8,125 nucleotides of DNA, from positions 1 to 8,125 of the forward strand of contig CALIMO010000126.1 of the NCBI GenBank assembly GCA_938045655.1. Direction: 5' to 3'. This document shows positions 1-6,701 of this stretch, piece after piece. Made by a program: the position numbers and the translations under genes. The notes under the pieces were generated by a model. It saw only the letters and a program-made list of their open reading frames with translations, had not been told where the DNA came from and searched no databases. Each line of letters starts with the position of its first letter. Positions within the stretch are counted from its first letter, which is position 1. Source of the stretch: an uncultured bacterium. GTDB lineage: Bacteria > Patescibacteriota > Saccharimonadia > Saccharimonadales > Saccharimonadaceae.

Positions 1-2448
1 ATTTTGCTAGCTTTTTTATTTAGTTCTTTGTTTTTTCAAAAAAATACGAATGCTGCTTCTGTACCAGATAGTGTTGCTCGGAGGCTTAGAGACTCTTGCG
101 ATGCTAATGGTGGATGGGTTTACGAAACAACATATGAAAACACTAAGGAACCTTTTAGCGCTTATAGTAAGCCTACGTCAGTAACGGGAAACTGGATATC
201 CTCTGATCCCGAAGGTGAAAAAGTTATTAGCTCTATTTACGAAAAAAATGATTTCCAAATAAGTAAAAATAATAGAAGTTTCTATCTTAACGTTGCTGCG
301 ATGGCGTGTAGGGGTGCAGCTAACGCCGCCGCCGCGAATATTAGGATTCAAAAAGGGGAATTAAATGCTGACAAGCTTGAGATAAACGGCCCTGTTGTCC
401 TGGGTGGTAGGACTCAAGGTGCTGCTTATGATTTTAGTCTAAAGAATAGGGAGGTTGGTCGTATTGCCCCATCTACCAAAATAAGTATTAAAGAGTCTGA
501 AATAGATAAACTTTCAGATGGTGAATTTATACGGTTTAACGTGTGGCAATGTTGGGGTTTTTATGGTAAAGGGAATCATGGTTGGGACAGAGATGTTTAT
601 AACCAATGGCCGGGGTATTGTTATAGACATAAGATTGCTTTAAGAGTCAAGGCGCCAGTCAAATTTAACGTTGAAGGAGATACTAAAGCGGCAGTTCTAA
701 ATTCCAACCAGAGAATTAACTCAGATGATTCAAGATTTAAGAGTAATGGTCGATACAATCCCCAAATCGCTAAAGTTGGACAATGGGTTTCTTTTAGACA
801 CAAAGTTATAGGTAAAGATTTTAATAAAAATAGTGTTAGCGGTAGTGGTCATTATCAAACTTTCAGAAATGATGGACGTGGTGATTATTCGGTAAATAAT
901 TATAATTTTAGATGGAACAAAGAATCGTGGGATGGTAGGCCTACAATAGTTAATCAAGGTAATATTTGGGATACAATTAATGCAGTAAATACCGATAGGG
1001 AAATCTTTAGGGTAACCAGAGATATGGCCGGAAAGACAATATGTTCAAAAATGTCATATGGAGTTTCGGCTGGGGATATTGATAATGTTAATAGACATAA
1101 TAAAACTACTAACGAGGCTTGTGTCTATGTTCCTTACGATTTTGAAATAACTCCTTGCGTTAAAATCGATAAAATTCGAAACTGCTCGGGTGATGATTTA
1201 GATATCCCTGCGAACGGCAAGGTGCCAAACGACCCCAATGATGGTGAAGAAATTAATATTCCGGGAGGCGGGACTGAAACCTCATCGATAAAATATAAAA
1301 TCACAACTTGGCGCGTCCCTTCAGATAAAGAAGGTTTTGCGACCAAGAGTAATAAGAGAGATAATAAAAATAGCGACACCTGTTCGCCAACTAATTTCTA
1401 TTATCAAGACTACCAAGGAATTGAAAAATGTCGTGTTGTTAAAGAGGGGTCTGGAAAATTCAATAAAGATACTCGAGTTGCTGACTTCATACCTTCAATT
1501 GAAGATGGTGCCGAGGCGGGAACCCGTTATTGTGTGGCGCTTTCTATCTCGCCATATAAGATGAATTCAAATCAAAGTCAGGCTGAACAAGCCAAGCAAG
1601 AACGAGAAAATTTAGACTGGCGGCATAGTGCGCCAATCTGTATTAAGCTAGTTAAGAAACCGAAAGTTCAATTTTGGGGAAATGGCGTTTATTCAAAATC
1701 GGGTATTCGAACAAGTTTATCTACAACTAAACAAGGGGTTCTTGGTTCTTGGGTTGAATATGAAGCACTCTCGGGTGTGAAAATTAAAGATTTTAGAACT
1801 GAATCTTCGCAAAGCACGCGAAAGTTGGCAATTGAAGATTATTCTTCAAAAAGTAGTTTTGGCCAAGGAAAATCAAGTATTAATTCATTAATTTCAAACA
1901 TTTCTTCAAAATTTCCAAAAAAGAACTTCGAAGATGCGAATACGAAAGTTGAAGTTTATGGCGATTCGAACAAACAACTTGGTTCAATTTCAGCTGATAA
2001 GCAAACTCGAGTGATATATGGTAAAAATATTCGAATTTCTGGCGATATCGTGAATGCTGATAGAGCCGTAAATAATGATTCAGATTTTCGTCAGATTATA
2101 ATTATTGCTGACGGAGATATTACTATTGACCAAGGAGTAAAAAGAGTTGATGCATGGTTGATTGCTCAAGGGGTAATAAATACTTGTGCGGTTAATGGTG
2201 CTCAGAATGCCAATGACGTTAATATGAAAAATTGTAACAATCAATTGCGTGTGCGCGGTGGAACAGCTTCGAAAGGATTGCGATTATGGCGAACTGCTGG
2301 CTCTGATGGGACTGCGAAAGATACGCTAGCTAATCCTGCTGAAATTTTTAACCAATCGGCAGATACCTACTTGTGGGCTCAGTCTCAATCTGGTAGTGTT
2401 GGTAAAATTGTTACAACTTATACTAAAGAACTTCCGGTGAGGTATTAA
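1..2448 (+). CDS. Large secreted Cys-rich surface protein, 5'-truncated (candidate pilus-associated adhesin)
   Basis: The reading frame is open from the first base, so the true start lies upstream; the TTG at position 4 is inside a signal-peptide core (LAFLFSSLFF) followed by a likely cleavage after the NTNA stretch. About 797 residues would be exported. Numbering from base 4, I see 14 cysteines (32, 102, 183, 206, 347, 373, 385, 394, 460, 476, 510, 547, 728, 744), fitting disulfide bonding outside the cell. An Asp/Asn/Gly-rich linker at about 395-425 separates an N-terminal part from a C-terminal part that starts near 550 (KPKVQFWG) and contains a beta-rich stretch around 666-725 (IIIIADGDITID), ending in TTYTKELPVRY. 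There is no C-terminal membrane helix or LPXTG signal. I recall similar C-terminal ends in Saccharibacteria surface proteins, but name no family. It sits 2 bases upstream of a PilX-like pilin, which suggests a pilus tip or adhesin role (inference). Arginine codons change sharply near residue 390. Confidence 0.85.
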   Translation: MLLAFLFSSLFFQKNTNAASVPDSVARRLRDSCDANGGWVYETTYENTKEPFSAYSKPTSVTGNWISSDPEGEKVISSIYEKNDFQISKNNRSFYLNVAAMACRGAANAAAANIRIQKGELNADKLEINGPVVLGGRTQGAAYDFSLKNREVGRIAPSTKISIKESEIDKLSDGEFIRFNVWQCWGFYGKGNHGWDRDVYNQWPGYCYRHKIALRVKAPVKFNVEGDTKAAVLNSNQRINSDDSRFKSNGRYNPQIAKVGQWVSFRHKVIGKDFNKNSVSGSGHYQTFRNDGRGDYSVNNYNFRWNKESWDGRPTIVNQGNIWDTINAVNTDREIFRVTRDMAGKTICSKMSYGVSAGDIDNVNRHNKTTNEACVYVPYDFEITPCVKIDKIRNCSGDDLDIPANGKVPNDPNDGEEINIPGGGTETSSIKYKITTWRVPSDKEGFATKSNKRDNKNSDTCSPTNFYYQDYQGIEKCRVVKEGSGKFNKDTRVADFIPSIEDGAEAGTRYCVALSISPYKMNSNQSQAEQAKQERENLDWRHSAPICIKLVKKPKVQFWGNGVYSKSGIRTSLSTTKQGVLGSWVEYEALSGVKIKDFRTESSQSTRKLAIEDYSSKSSFGQGKSSINSLISNISSKFPKKNFEDANTKVEVYGDSNKQLGSISADKQTRVIYGKNIRISGDIVNADRAVNNDSDFRQIIIIADGDITIDQGVKRVDAWLIAQGVINTCAVNGAQNANDVNMKNCNNQLRVRGGTASKGLRLWRTAGSDGTAKDTLANPAEIFNQSADTYLWAQSQSGSVGKIVTTYTKELPVRY
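2436..2442 (+). promoter_or_regulatory. Ribosome binding site of the pilin-like gene
   Basis: GGTGAGG lies 8 bases before the ATG at 2451. It sits inside the last codons of the upstream gene, so the two genes are probably translated from one mRNA with coupled initiation. Confidence 0.7.
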
Positions 2449-2450
2449 AT

Positions 2451-3671
2451 ATGACAAATAGAGAGTTTAAAAAAGGCGGCGTTTCAATCTTTATTGTTAT
2501 TATGGTTAGTATTTTGGTTTCGATTATGTCTGCAAGCTTTTTGCGGATTATGCTCCGAGACCAAGAGCAGGCTAGTAAGCTAGATCTTTCGCAGAGTGCT
2601 TATGATAGTGCTCAGGCGGGAGTTGAAGATGCTAAAAGATTTTTACGAATTTATAAAGGTGCTTGCGGTGGCGCAGATGTTGGTAAGAAAGTTTTTGAAG
2701 GTAAGACATATGATTGCAGTGAAATGACAAAGGCAATTTTGTCTGGTAATTGTTATGTTTTAGCAACTGCCGGAATTGGCACTAATGGTGGTGAAACTAT
2801 AGTGCAAACCACAACAAGTTCTGGTGGAGGAAATACCGATCGAGATTTGAACCAGGCCTATACTTGTGTTAAAATTAAAACAGATACTTCTGACTTTTTA
2901 GGCCAAAGTAACGAAGGGACGCCTTCAGTTATTAGCTTAAAAGGCGTTTCGAGTTTTAACCAGATTCGTGTTAAGTGGCACACCAAAAATAATATTGCGA
3001 ATGGCTCAAAAATATCGCTAGATTCAATAAATAATCCTAATGCTCGCCCTAGTATTTTGAAAGATTGGCAGGCTCAAAATAGACCAGCCATATTAAAAAC
3101 CCAATTATATGGTTATGTTCCTGGACATAATAGAAATTCATCAACGAGTATGGATACACCTTATCCAGATGACGGAAATGGTGCGAGTGAAATGCTATTT
3201 TATCCTGCTTCAGGCTTAGATTCTCGAGTTGTGAATAGTTCAAATCTACCAACTGTTCGTCGAGACGAAAATTCTACACAGTCAACCAATGACTATACTT
3301 TCACGAAATGTTCAGACGATCTTGGGGCTGGCTCAAATACCTATGCTTGCGAAATGGTAATAAATATTGGGCGAAACGTTTCTCCAACTGATGTTTTGTA
3401 TGCTCGGTTGACACCTTTAATGAATAATGCTGAATTTAAAATTGAGCTTATGAATAATGGTAATATTGTAGATTTTAAAGGTATTCAGCCAAAAGTTGAT
3501 TCAACTGGTCGAGCAAATAGTCAATTTAGAAGAATTGAAAGTCGAATTGGATTCCATGATAGTAATTTCCCAGTTCCTTTATTTTCTGCTCAAACCGAAG
3601 GAGATGAGCCGATTTGCAAAGATTTCTCAGCAACTAAAATTAAAAATAGTGGATTAACCTGTAAGATGTAA
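2451..3671 (+). CDS. PilX-like minor pilin / pseudopilin-type protein
   Basis: A 406-residue protein with a short charged N-terminus (MTNREFKKGG), one hydrophobic helix at about 11-30 (VSIFIVIMVSILVSIMSASF), then an amphipathic stretch with the AYDSAQAGVEDAKRFL pattern at about 50-65. This layout matches the N-terminus of PilX-type minor pilins (helix followed by an A-x-x-A-x-A-G-x-E-x-A motif). The GG before the helix could be a prepilin-peptidase site, but the usual Glu at mature position 5 is missing (Ile), as in many PilX-like proteins. The rest is a large Ser/Thr/Asn-rich globular part with paired cysteines (72/89, 101/139, 287/300, 389/404), expected outside the membrane. The C-terminal segment (QPKVDSTGRANSQFRRIESR at about 346-365) looks like a family signature I recall from other CPR genomes. 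It directly follows the large surface protein gene and is the last gene before a terminator. It is longer than classical minor pilins (150-200 aa), so it may carry its own binding domain. Confidence 0.75.
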   Translation: MTNREFKKGGVSIFIVIMVSILVSIMSASFLRIMLRDQEQASKLDLSQSAYDSAQAGVEDAKRFLRIYKGACGGADVGKKVFEGKTYDCSEMTKAILSGNCYVLATAGIGTNGGETIVQTTTSSGGGNTDRDLNQAYTCVKIKTDTSDFLGQSNEGTPSVISLKGVSSFNQIRVKWHTKNNIANGSKISLDSINNPNARPSILKDWQAQNRPAILKTQLYGYVPGHNRNSSTSMDTPYPDDGNGASEMLFYPASGLDSRVVNSSNLPTVRRDENSTQSTNDYTFTKCSDDLGAGSNTYACEMVINIGRNVSPTDVLYARLTPLMNNAEFKIELMNNGNIVDFKGIQPKVDSTGRANSQFRRIESRIGFHDSNFPVPLFSAQTEGDEPICKDFSATKIKNSGLTCKM

Positions 3672-3672
3672 T

Positions 3673-3710
3673 ATAAAATAGCCTTTATAAAGGCTATTTT
3701 ATTATATTTT
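3673..3710. terminator. Bidirectional intrinsic terminator between converging genes
   Basis: Positions 3673-3702 form a perfect 30-bp palindrome centred between 3687 and 3688, with a GCC/GGC core and A/T-rich outer arms. On the plus strand it is followed by TTATATTTT; on the minus strand the run of T residues is part of the outer arm. It starts 1 base after the stop of the pilin-like gene and ends 15 bases from the stop of rny, so it can end transcripts from both sides. Confidence 0.8.
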
Positions 3711-3717
3711 GAAATTA

Positions 3718-5223
3718 TTATTTTGCATATTCGATTGCGCGTGTTTCACGAATTATATTAACTTTGATTACGCCTGGATATTGCATTGTGCTTTCAATTT
3801 TATCTGCAATATCTCGTGCCATTTTTATTGCGGAAAGATCGTCGATAGATTCTGGTGAAACTATTACACGGATTTCTCTACCAGCCGAAATAGCATAAGC
3901 CTTGTTTATTCCCTTAAAGCTAGTTGCAACATTTTCAAGCTCGCGCATTCTCTCTACAAAGTTTTCAGCAGAAGCGTTTCGAGTTCCTGGTCGAGAGGCA
4001 CTCATTGCGTCAGTTATTTTAACAATAATTGCCTCAACTGTTGTAGCTTCAACATCTTCATGATGCGCTGCAATTGCATTTACGACTCGGGGATCCATTC
4101 CATATTTTTCGGCAAGTTCAGCACCTATTTGAGCGTGTTTTCCTTCAATCTTATGAGTTACGGCCTTTCCGATGTCGTGGAAGAGCGCAGCAGTTTTTGC
4201 AATCTTAACATTTGCACCAATTTCTTCAGCAATTAAGCCTGCAACATTGGCCATTTCTGTTGAATGTTTCAAAACATTCTGGCCATAACTTGTTCGAAAC
4301 TTTAATTCGCCAAGTAGTCGCAACATTTCATGTGGTAAACCTGAAAGTCCTACTTCACGAGCAGCATCTTCACCAGCACGATTAATTTCCTTGTTTATTT
4401 CACGCTCAGCTTTTTCAACAACTTCTTCGATTCTTGCCGGATTGATTCGTCCGTCTTTCATTAAAAGCTCGAGCGAAAGTCGTGCAACTTGGCGGCGAAC
4501 AGGGTCAAAACTTGAAAGAACAACCATTCCAGGAGTATCATCAACCAAGATATCTACACCAGTTTCGCGCTGAAGTGCTTGAATATTTCGACCTTCTTTA
4601 CCGATAATCCGACCTTTCATTTCATCATCAGGTAGTTTTAAAGCGGTAACTGTTCGTTCAGCCGTTACTTCGCTTGAAATTCGTTCCATTGCTGAAACTA
4701 AAATAGCTTGAGCTCTCTCTTCAGCATCTTCAGTAGCATTTTTTTGTAGTTTTGCAACTAGGTTGACCACATCTTGAGCTATATTTTTCTCAGTAGCTTT
4801 CATAATTTTTTCGGCTGCTTCTTTTTTTGAAAGCTTTGCAATTTTTTCAAGTTTTTCATCTTGCTTTTTGCGAATTTCTTTAATCTCATTTTTGAGTTTT
4901 TCAACTTCAAGTTCATTGTTTCGAAGTTTCTCAGTTCGTAAATCAATTTGATCAAGTTTCCGGTCGAGGGATTCTTCTCGTTCTGCGAGGCGATTTTCAG
5001 TTTTTCGAATTTCTTTTCGTCGCTCTGATTCGTCTTCATTAGCTTTTTCTGTAATTTTTAAAGCTTTTTCGTTTGCCCGCTCTAATATTTCAGCTGATTT
5101 TTTTCGAGCTTCGGCAATGATTTTGTCTGAACTGTTTTTTGCATTTGCAGTTTTAACTTTTTGATACGCAAAAACTCCACCGCCGCCAAAGATGACGCCA
5201 AGCGCAGCTATAATTATTTCCAT
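3718..5223 (-). CDS. rny: Ribonuclease Y
   Basis: Membrane-tethered endoribonuclease that starts mRNA decay. The 501-residue product is close to the roughly 520 of Bacillus RNase Y and has the full domain order: N-terminal membrane helix at 2-20 (EIIIAALGVIFGGGGVFAY), a long Lys/Glu-rich coiled coil at about 25-190, a KH RNA-binding domain with GRIIGKEGRN (GxxG at 208-211), an HD phosphohydrolase domain with His320, the His349-Asp350 pair (LFHDIGKAV), His363, His387/388 and Asp405 (KITDAMSASRPGTR), and the RNase Y C-terminal region. All expected metal ligands are present, so it should be active. I chose the ATG at 5223 because it has an AAAGGA site 5 bases upstream and puts the membrane helix at the extreme N-terminus; an in-frame TTG at 5259 would add 12 residues without a ribosome site. 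It has its own promoter and shares a terminator with the converging pilin operon. Confidence 0.97.
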   Translation of the reverse strand: MEIIIAALGVIFGGGGVFAYQKVKTANAKNSSDKIIAEARKKSAEILERANEKALKITEKANEDESERRKEIRKTENRLAEREESLDRKLDQIDLRTEKLRNNELEVEKLKNEIKEIRKKQDEKLEKIAKLSKKEAAEKIMKATEKNIAQDVVNLVAKLQKNATEDAEERAQAILVSAMERISSEVTAERTVTALKLPDDEMKGRIIGKEGRNIQALQRETGVDILVDDTPGMVVLSSFDPVRRQVARLSLELLMKDGRINPARIEEVVEKAEREINKEINRAGEDAAREVGLSGLPHEMLRLLGELKFRTSYGQNVLKHSTEMANVAGLIAEEIGANVKIAKTAALFHDIGKAVTHKIEGKHAQIGAELAEKYGMDPRVVNAIAAHHEDVEATTVEAIIVKITDAMSASRPGTRNASAENFVERMRELENVATSFKGINKAYAISAGREIRVIVSPESIDDLSAIKMARDIADKIESTMQYPGVIKVNIIRETRAIEYAK

Positions 5224-5228
5224 ATTAT

Positions 5229-5234
5229 TCCTTT
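5229..5234 (-). promoter_or_regulatory. Ribosome binding site of rny
   Basis: Minus-strand AAAGGA with a 5-base spacer to the ATG at 5223. It decides the start: the earlier in-frame TTG at 5259 has no such site. Confidence 0.75.
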
Positions 5235-5241
5235 CATCAAA

Positions 5242-5280
5242 AATTAAATAAAAATTCAACGGCTAATGCCTTATTTAATT
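5242..5280. repeat. 10-bp inverted repeat in the rny promoter/leader
   Basis: AATTAAATAA at 5242-5251 and TTATTTAATT at 5271-5280 are perfect inverted copies separated by 19 bases. The loop holds a small GGC/GCC stem (5261-5263 with 5268-5270). The distal arm overlaps the end of the -10 element and the predicted start point of rny, so it could be a DNA operator or, if transcription starts further upstream, a leader hairpin. The arms are pure A/T in an AT-rich region, so chance is possible. Confidence 0.45.
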
Positions 5281-5286
5281 ATAACA
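5278..5286 (-). promoter_or_regulatory. Extended -10 promoter of rny
   Basis: On the minus strand the sequence reads TGTTATAAT, a perfect extended -10 (TGnTATAAT). No good -35 is found 16-18 bases upstream, which is usual for extended -10 promoters. The predicted start is the A at about 5271, giving a leader of about 48 bases. It lies between the terminator of the upstream 239-aa gene and rny, so rny is probably its own transcription unit. Confidence 0.6.
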
Positions 5287-5323
5287 TAAAAAAACAAATA
5301 AGGGCAGAATTTTGGGTTAATTT

Positions 5324-5341
5324 AAAAAGCCCCGAAGGGCT
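5324..5341 (-). terminator. Intrinsic terminator of the 239-aa gene
   Basis: Read on the minus strand: AGCCC, loop TTCG, GGGCT, then TTTT. The loop is the extra-stable C(UUCG)G tetraloop and the T run follows at once. It begins 5 bases after the stop codon of the 239-aa gene and separates it from the rny promoter. Confidence 0.8.
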
Positions 5342-5345
5342 AATT

Positions 5346-6065
5346 TTATGGCGGTCTGAAATTTATATTTTTCAGACTATTTTTCAGCGACTCCGGCTCT
5401 GCTATTTTGGAATCGCGTTCATTTAATTCTGGAAGAGTGATGATTTTACCATCTTTGACTTTTTGGTCAAAATTATTTAACCATCTCTCTAGCTCTTCAA
5501 TTTGATTTGCGATACACTGTCTTTCTTTTTCTAGCTCTTCTTCGAAAGACTTCATTACTTTTAGACCTTCTAGTATCTCTGGAGCCCTATTGCTGATGTC
5601 TATAAATTTATAGCCCAGCATTTGTTTATAATATCTTTCTGAAGTACATGGATCAAAGTCGAAAGACTTATCCATCATTGAATAGCGATAATTTAAAGTT
5701 TCTGAAATTTCATCCACTGATGTTATTTGTTGCACAGCATAATTTTGTTTGTTTAAGATTAATACTGCACCATTCTCTAGTAGTATAGTGATACCTTTAA
5801 AGATAATTTTCTCGATCTCTAGGGGATCGAAGCACATATTAACTCCTTCATCTATCGGCTCAAATTTCTTGCCGATATAATCGACTTCGCCCACGTTTTT
5901 TACATATTCACCACGGCTATAAATGGCGATCGTGAGGTCGGTTATCGGATATAGCGTAAATGTTTCGAATGAGCATTTTATTTTATACCCATGTTCTATG
6001 TATTCGCTGTATAGCGGTTTGGAGATGTCTTTAATATCGCTTAAGGATATGCTATTTTTAGTCAT
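5346..6065 (-). CDS. Unrecognised 239-aa cytosolic protein with C-terminal coiled coil
   Basis: I do not recognise this protein. It has no signal peptide and no membrane helix. Residues 1-130 alternate hydrophobic and polar positions with aromatic residues, which suggests a beta-rich fold; about 130-165 is Tyr/Asp-rich; about 166-205 is strongly charged and helical (SFEEELEKERQCIANQIEEL), likely a coiled coil for self-association; the tail is short and polar. The ATG at 6065 is well supported by an AGGAGG site 8 bases upstream, the best ribosome site in the window, and a UUCG terminator follows the stop, so it is a complete expressed single-gene unit. Arginine codons are mostly AGA/AGG (5 of 8) while neighbouring rny uses almost only CGN, which hints at different ancestry, though the count is small. 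It stands alone between rny and the divergent membrane gene, so context gives no function. No convincing -35/-10 pair was found; a TATATT at 6097-6092 is a weak candidate. Confidence 0.8.
   Translation of the reverse strand: MTKNSISLSDIKDISKPLYSEYIEHGYKIKCSFETFTLYPITDLTIAIYSRGEYVKNVGEVDYIGKKFEPIDEGVNMCFDPLEIEKIIFKGITILLENGAVLILNKQNYAVQQITSVDEISETLNYRYSMMDKSFDFDPCTSERYYKQMLGYKFIDISNRAPEILEGLKVMKSFEEELEKERQCIANQIEELERWLNNFDQKVKDGKIITLPELNERDSKIAEPESLKNSLKNINFRPP
5354..5377. repeat. Hairpin in the last codons of the 239-aa gene
   Basis: GTCTGAAA (5354-5361) and TTTCAGAC (5370-5377) form a perfect 8-bp stem with an 8-base A/T loop. On the minus strand it lies within the final codons and just before the real terminator; on the plus strand it is followed by TATTTTT, so it could stop antisense transcripts. 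Confidence 0.45.
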
Positions 6066-6073
6066 GAAAGGTT

Positions 6074-6079
6074 CCTCCT
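6074..6079 (-). promoter_or_regulatory. Strong ribosome binding site of the 239-aa gene
   Basis: Minus-strand AGGAGG, a full Shine-Dalgarno match, 8 bases before the ATG at 6065. It fixes the start and predicts efficient translation. Confidence 0.8.
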
Positions 6080-6192
6080 ATTGGACTTAATAATATAAAA
6101 AAGTGGTAGGGAAAATATGTATATGAAAGTTTATAGAGTTTTTTGAAGAATCAATCTTGCTTTATTTTTTGGCGAGTTTAGCTGATGCGAGC

Positions 6193-6221
6193 TTGTAAAA
6201 ATTTGCAGATTTGTGTATAAT
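6193..6221 (+). promoter_or_regulatory. Near-consensus promoter giving a leaderless mRNA
   Basis: TTGTAA (6193-6198) and TATAAT (6216-6221) are separated by exactly 17 bases. The expected start, 7 bases after the -10, is the A at 6228, which is the A of the ATG start codon. No ribosome binding site exists upstream of that ATG. The promoter drives the membrane protein and the coupled Clp-like gene. Confidence 0.75.
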
Positions 6222-6227
6222 TTAATT

Positions 6228-6701
6228 ATGTTTATGTCTTTTTTAACTTGGTGGTATGGGAAAGGGCTAGCTTGGCGTGTTGAGAAGATTTTAGATGGAA
6301 TCGAACGTTCGATTGATACTTTTTCGCTTGGTCTTTTAATAAAAACTTGGTTTGCGCCTTTTCGACAAATTGATGCTTTAGGTGTTTCGAATGCTTCGAT
6401 TGAAGTTCGAATTAAGAAGTTTTTTGATAAGCTTTTTTCTCGGTTTATTGGTGCTTTTTTGCGAACAATAATAATGATAATTGGTGTATTTTTTATTAGC
6501 TTCAAAGCAATCTGGGGTCTAATAATGCTGATTTTATGGTTGATTTCACCTGTTTTACCGATTATTCTTGCTGTAATTTTTACAACTGGTTGGACACCAA
6601 AAATTATTCCAAAAATTAAGGATGATTTTAAAAATTGGCAAAAAAATATTCCATCAAAAGAAGTTAAACCAAATAAAACAAAAAGGAGTTGGTTCTTATG
6701 A
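6228..6701 (+). CDS. Two-helix membrane protein, partner of the Clp-like ATPase
   Basis: A 157-residue protein of a type I recall next to Clp-like ATPases in Saccharibacteria and other CPR, with no assigned function. The N-terminal 50 residues carry a distinctive pattern (WWYGKGLAW, then FSLGLLIKTWFAPFRQID at about 32-49), probably lying at the membrane surface. Two membrane helices follow at about 77-92 and 95-119, closely spaced as a hairpin, and a basic tail (KIKDDFKNWQKNIPSKEVKP onward) is likely cytoplasmic. I chose the ATG at 6228 because the promoter's start point falls there; the upstream GTG at 6213 overlaps the -10 region and cannot be on this mRNA. A second ATG at 6234 is possible. 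The stop overlaps the next start as ATGA, so the two proteins are made together and probably form one complex, this one perhaps anchoring or regulating the ATPase (inference). Confidence 0.85.
   Translation: MFMSFLTWWYGKGLAWRVEKILDGIERSIDTFSLGLLIKTWFAPFRQIDALGVSNASIEVRIKKFFDKLFSRFIGAFLRTIIMIIGVFFISFKAIWGLIMLILWLISPVLPIILAVIFTTGWTPKIIPKIKDDFKNWQKNIPSKEVKPNKTKRSWFL
6684..6688 (+). promoter_or_regulatory. Ribosome binding site of the Clp-like gene
   Basis: AGGAG, 9 bases before the ATG at 6698 and inside the end of the upstream gene, which fits translational coupling through the ATGA overlap. Confidence 0.75.

Noticed and set aside
4..6. TTG at position 4 as the true start of the large surface protein
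   Set aside because: The frame is open to base 1 and the residues here are already hydrophobic signal-peptide core, lacking the basic N-region; the start must be upstream.
325..336. GCC triplet repeat in the large surface protein
   Set aside because: Only four Ala codons, too short to support a phase-variable tract.
1134..1564. Short open frames on both strands inside the large surface protein
   Set aside because: No ribosome sites or recognisable products; the host frame is continuous and coherent through them.
4800..5039. Minus-strand 79-codon Lys-rich frame within rny
   Set aside because: It is a shifted-frame shadow of the rny coiled-coil region, whose A-rich codons give Lys/Leu-rich products in other frames.
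5221..5259. Longer rny starting at the in-frame TTG at 5259
   Set aside because: No ribosome site there, and the extra 12 residues would precede the N-terminal membrane helix that is normally at the very start of RNase Y; ATG 5223 has AAAGGA.
6213..6227. GTG at 6213 as start of the membrane protein
   Set aside because: It lies just before and within the -10 element, so it would not be transcribed from this promoter, and it has no ribosome site.
6131..6505. Minus-strand open frame of 124 codons opposite the start of the 157-aa membrane protein gene
   Set aside because: It runs antisense through a good promoter and a membrane protein with a clear helix pattern; its own product is basic, low-complexity and has no ribosome site.
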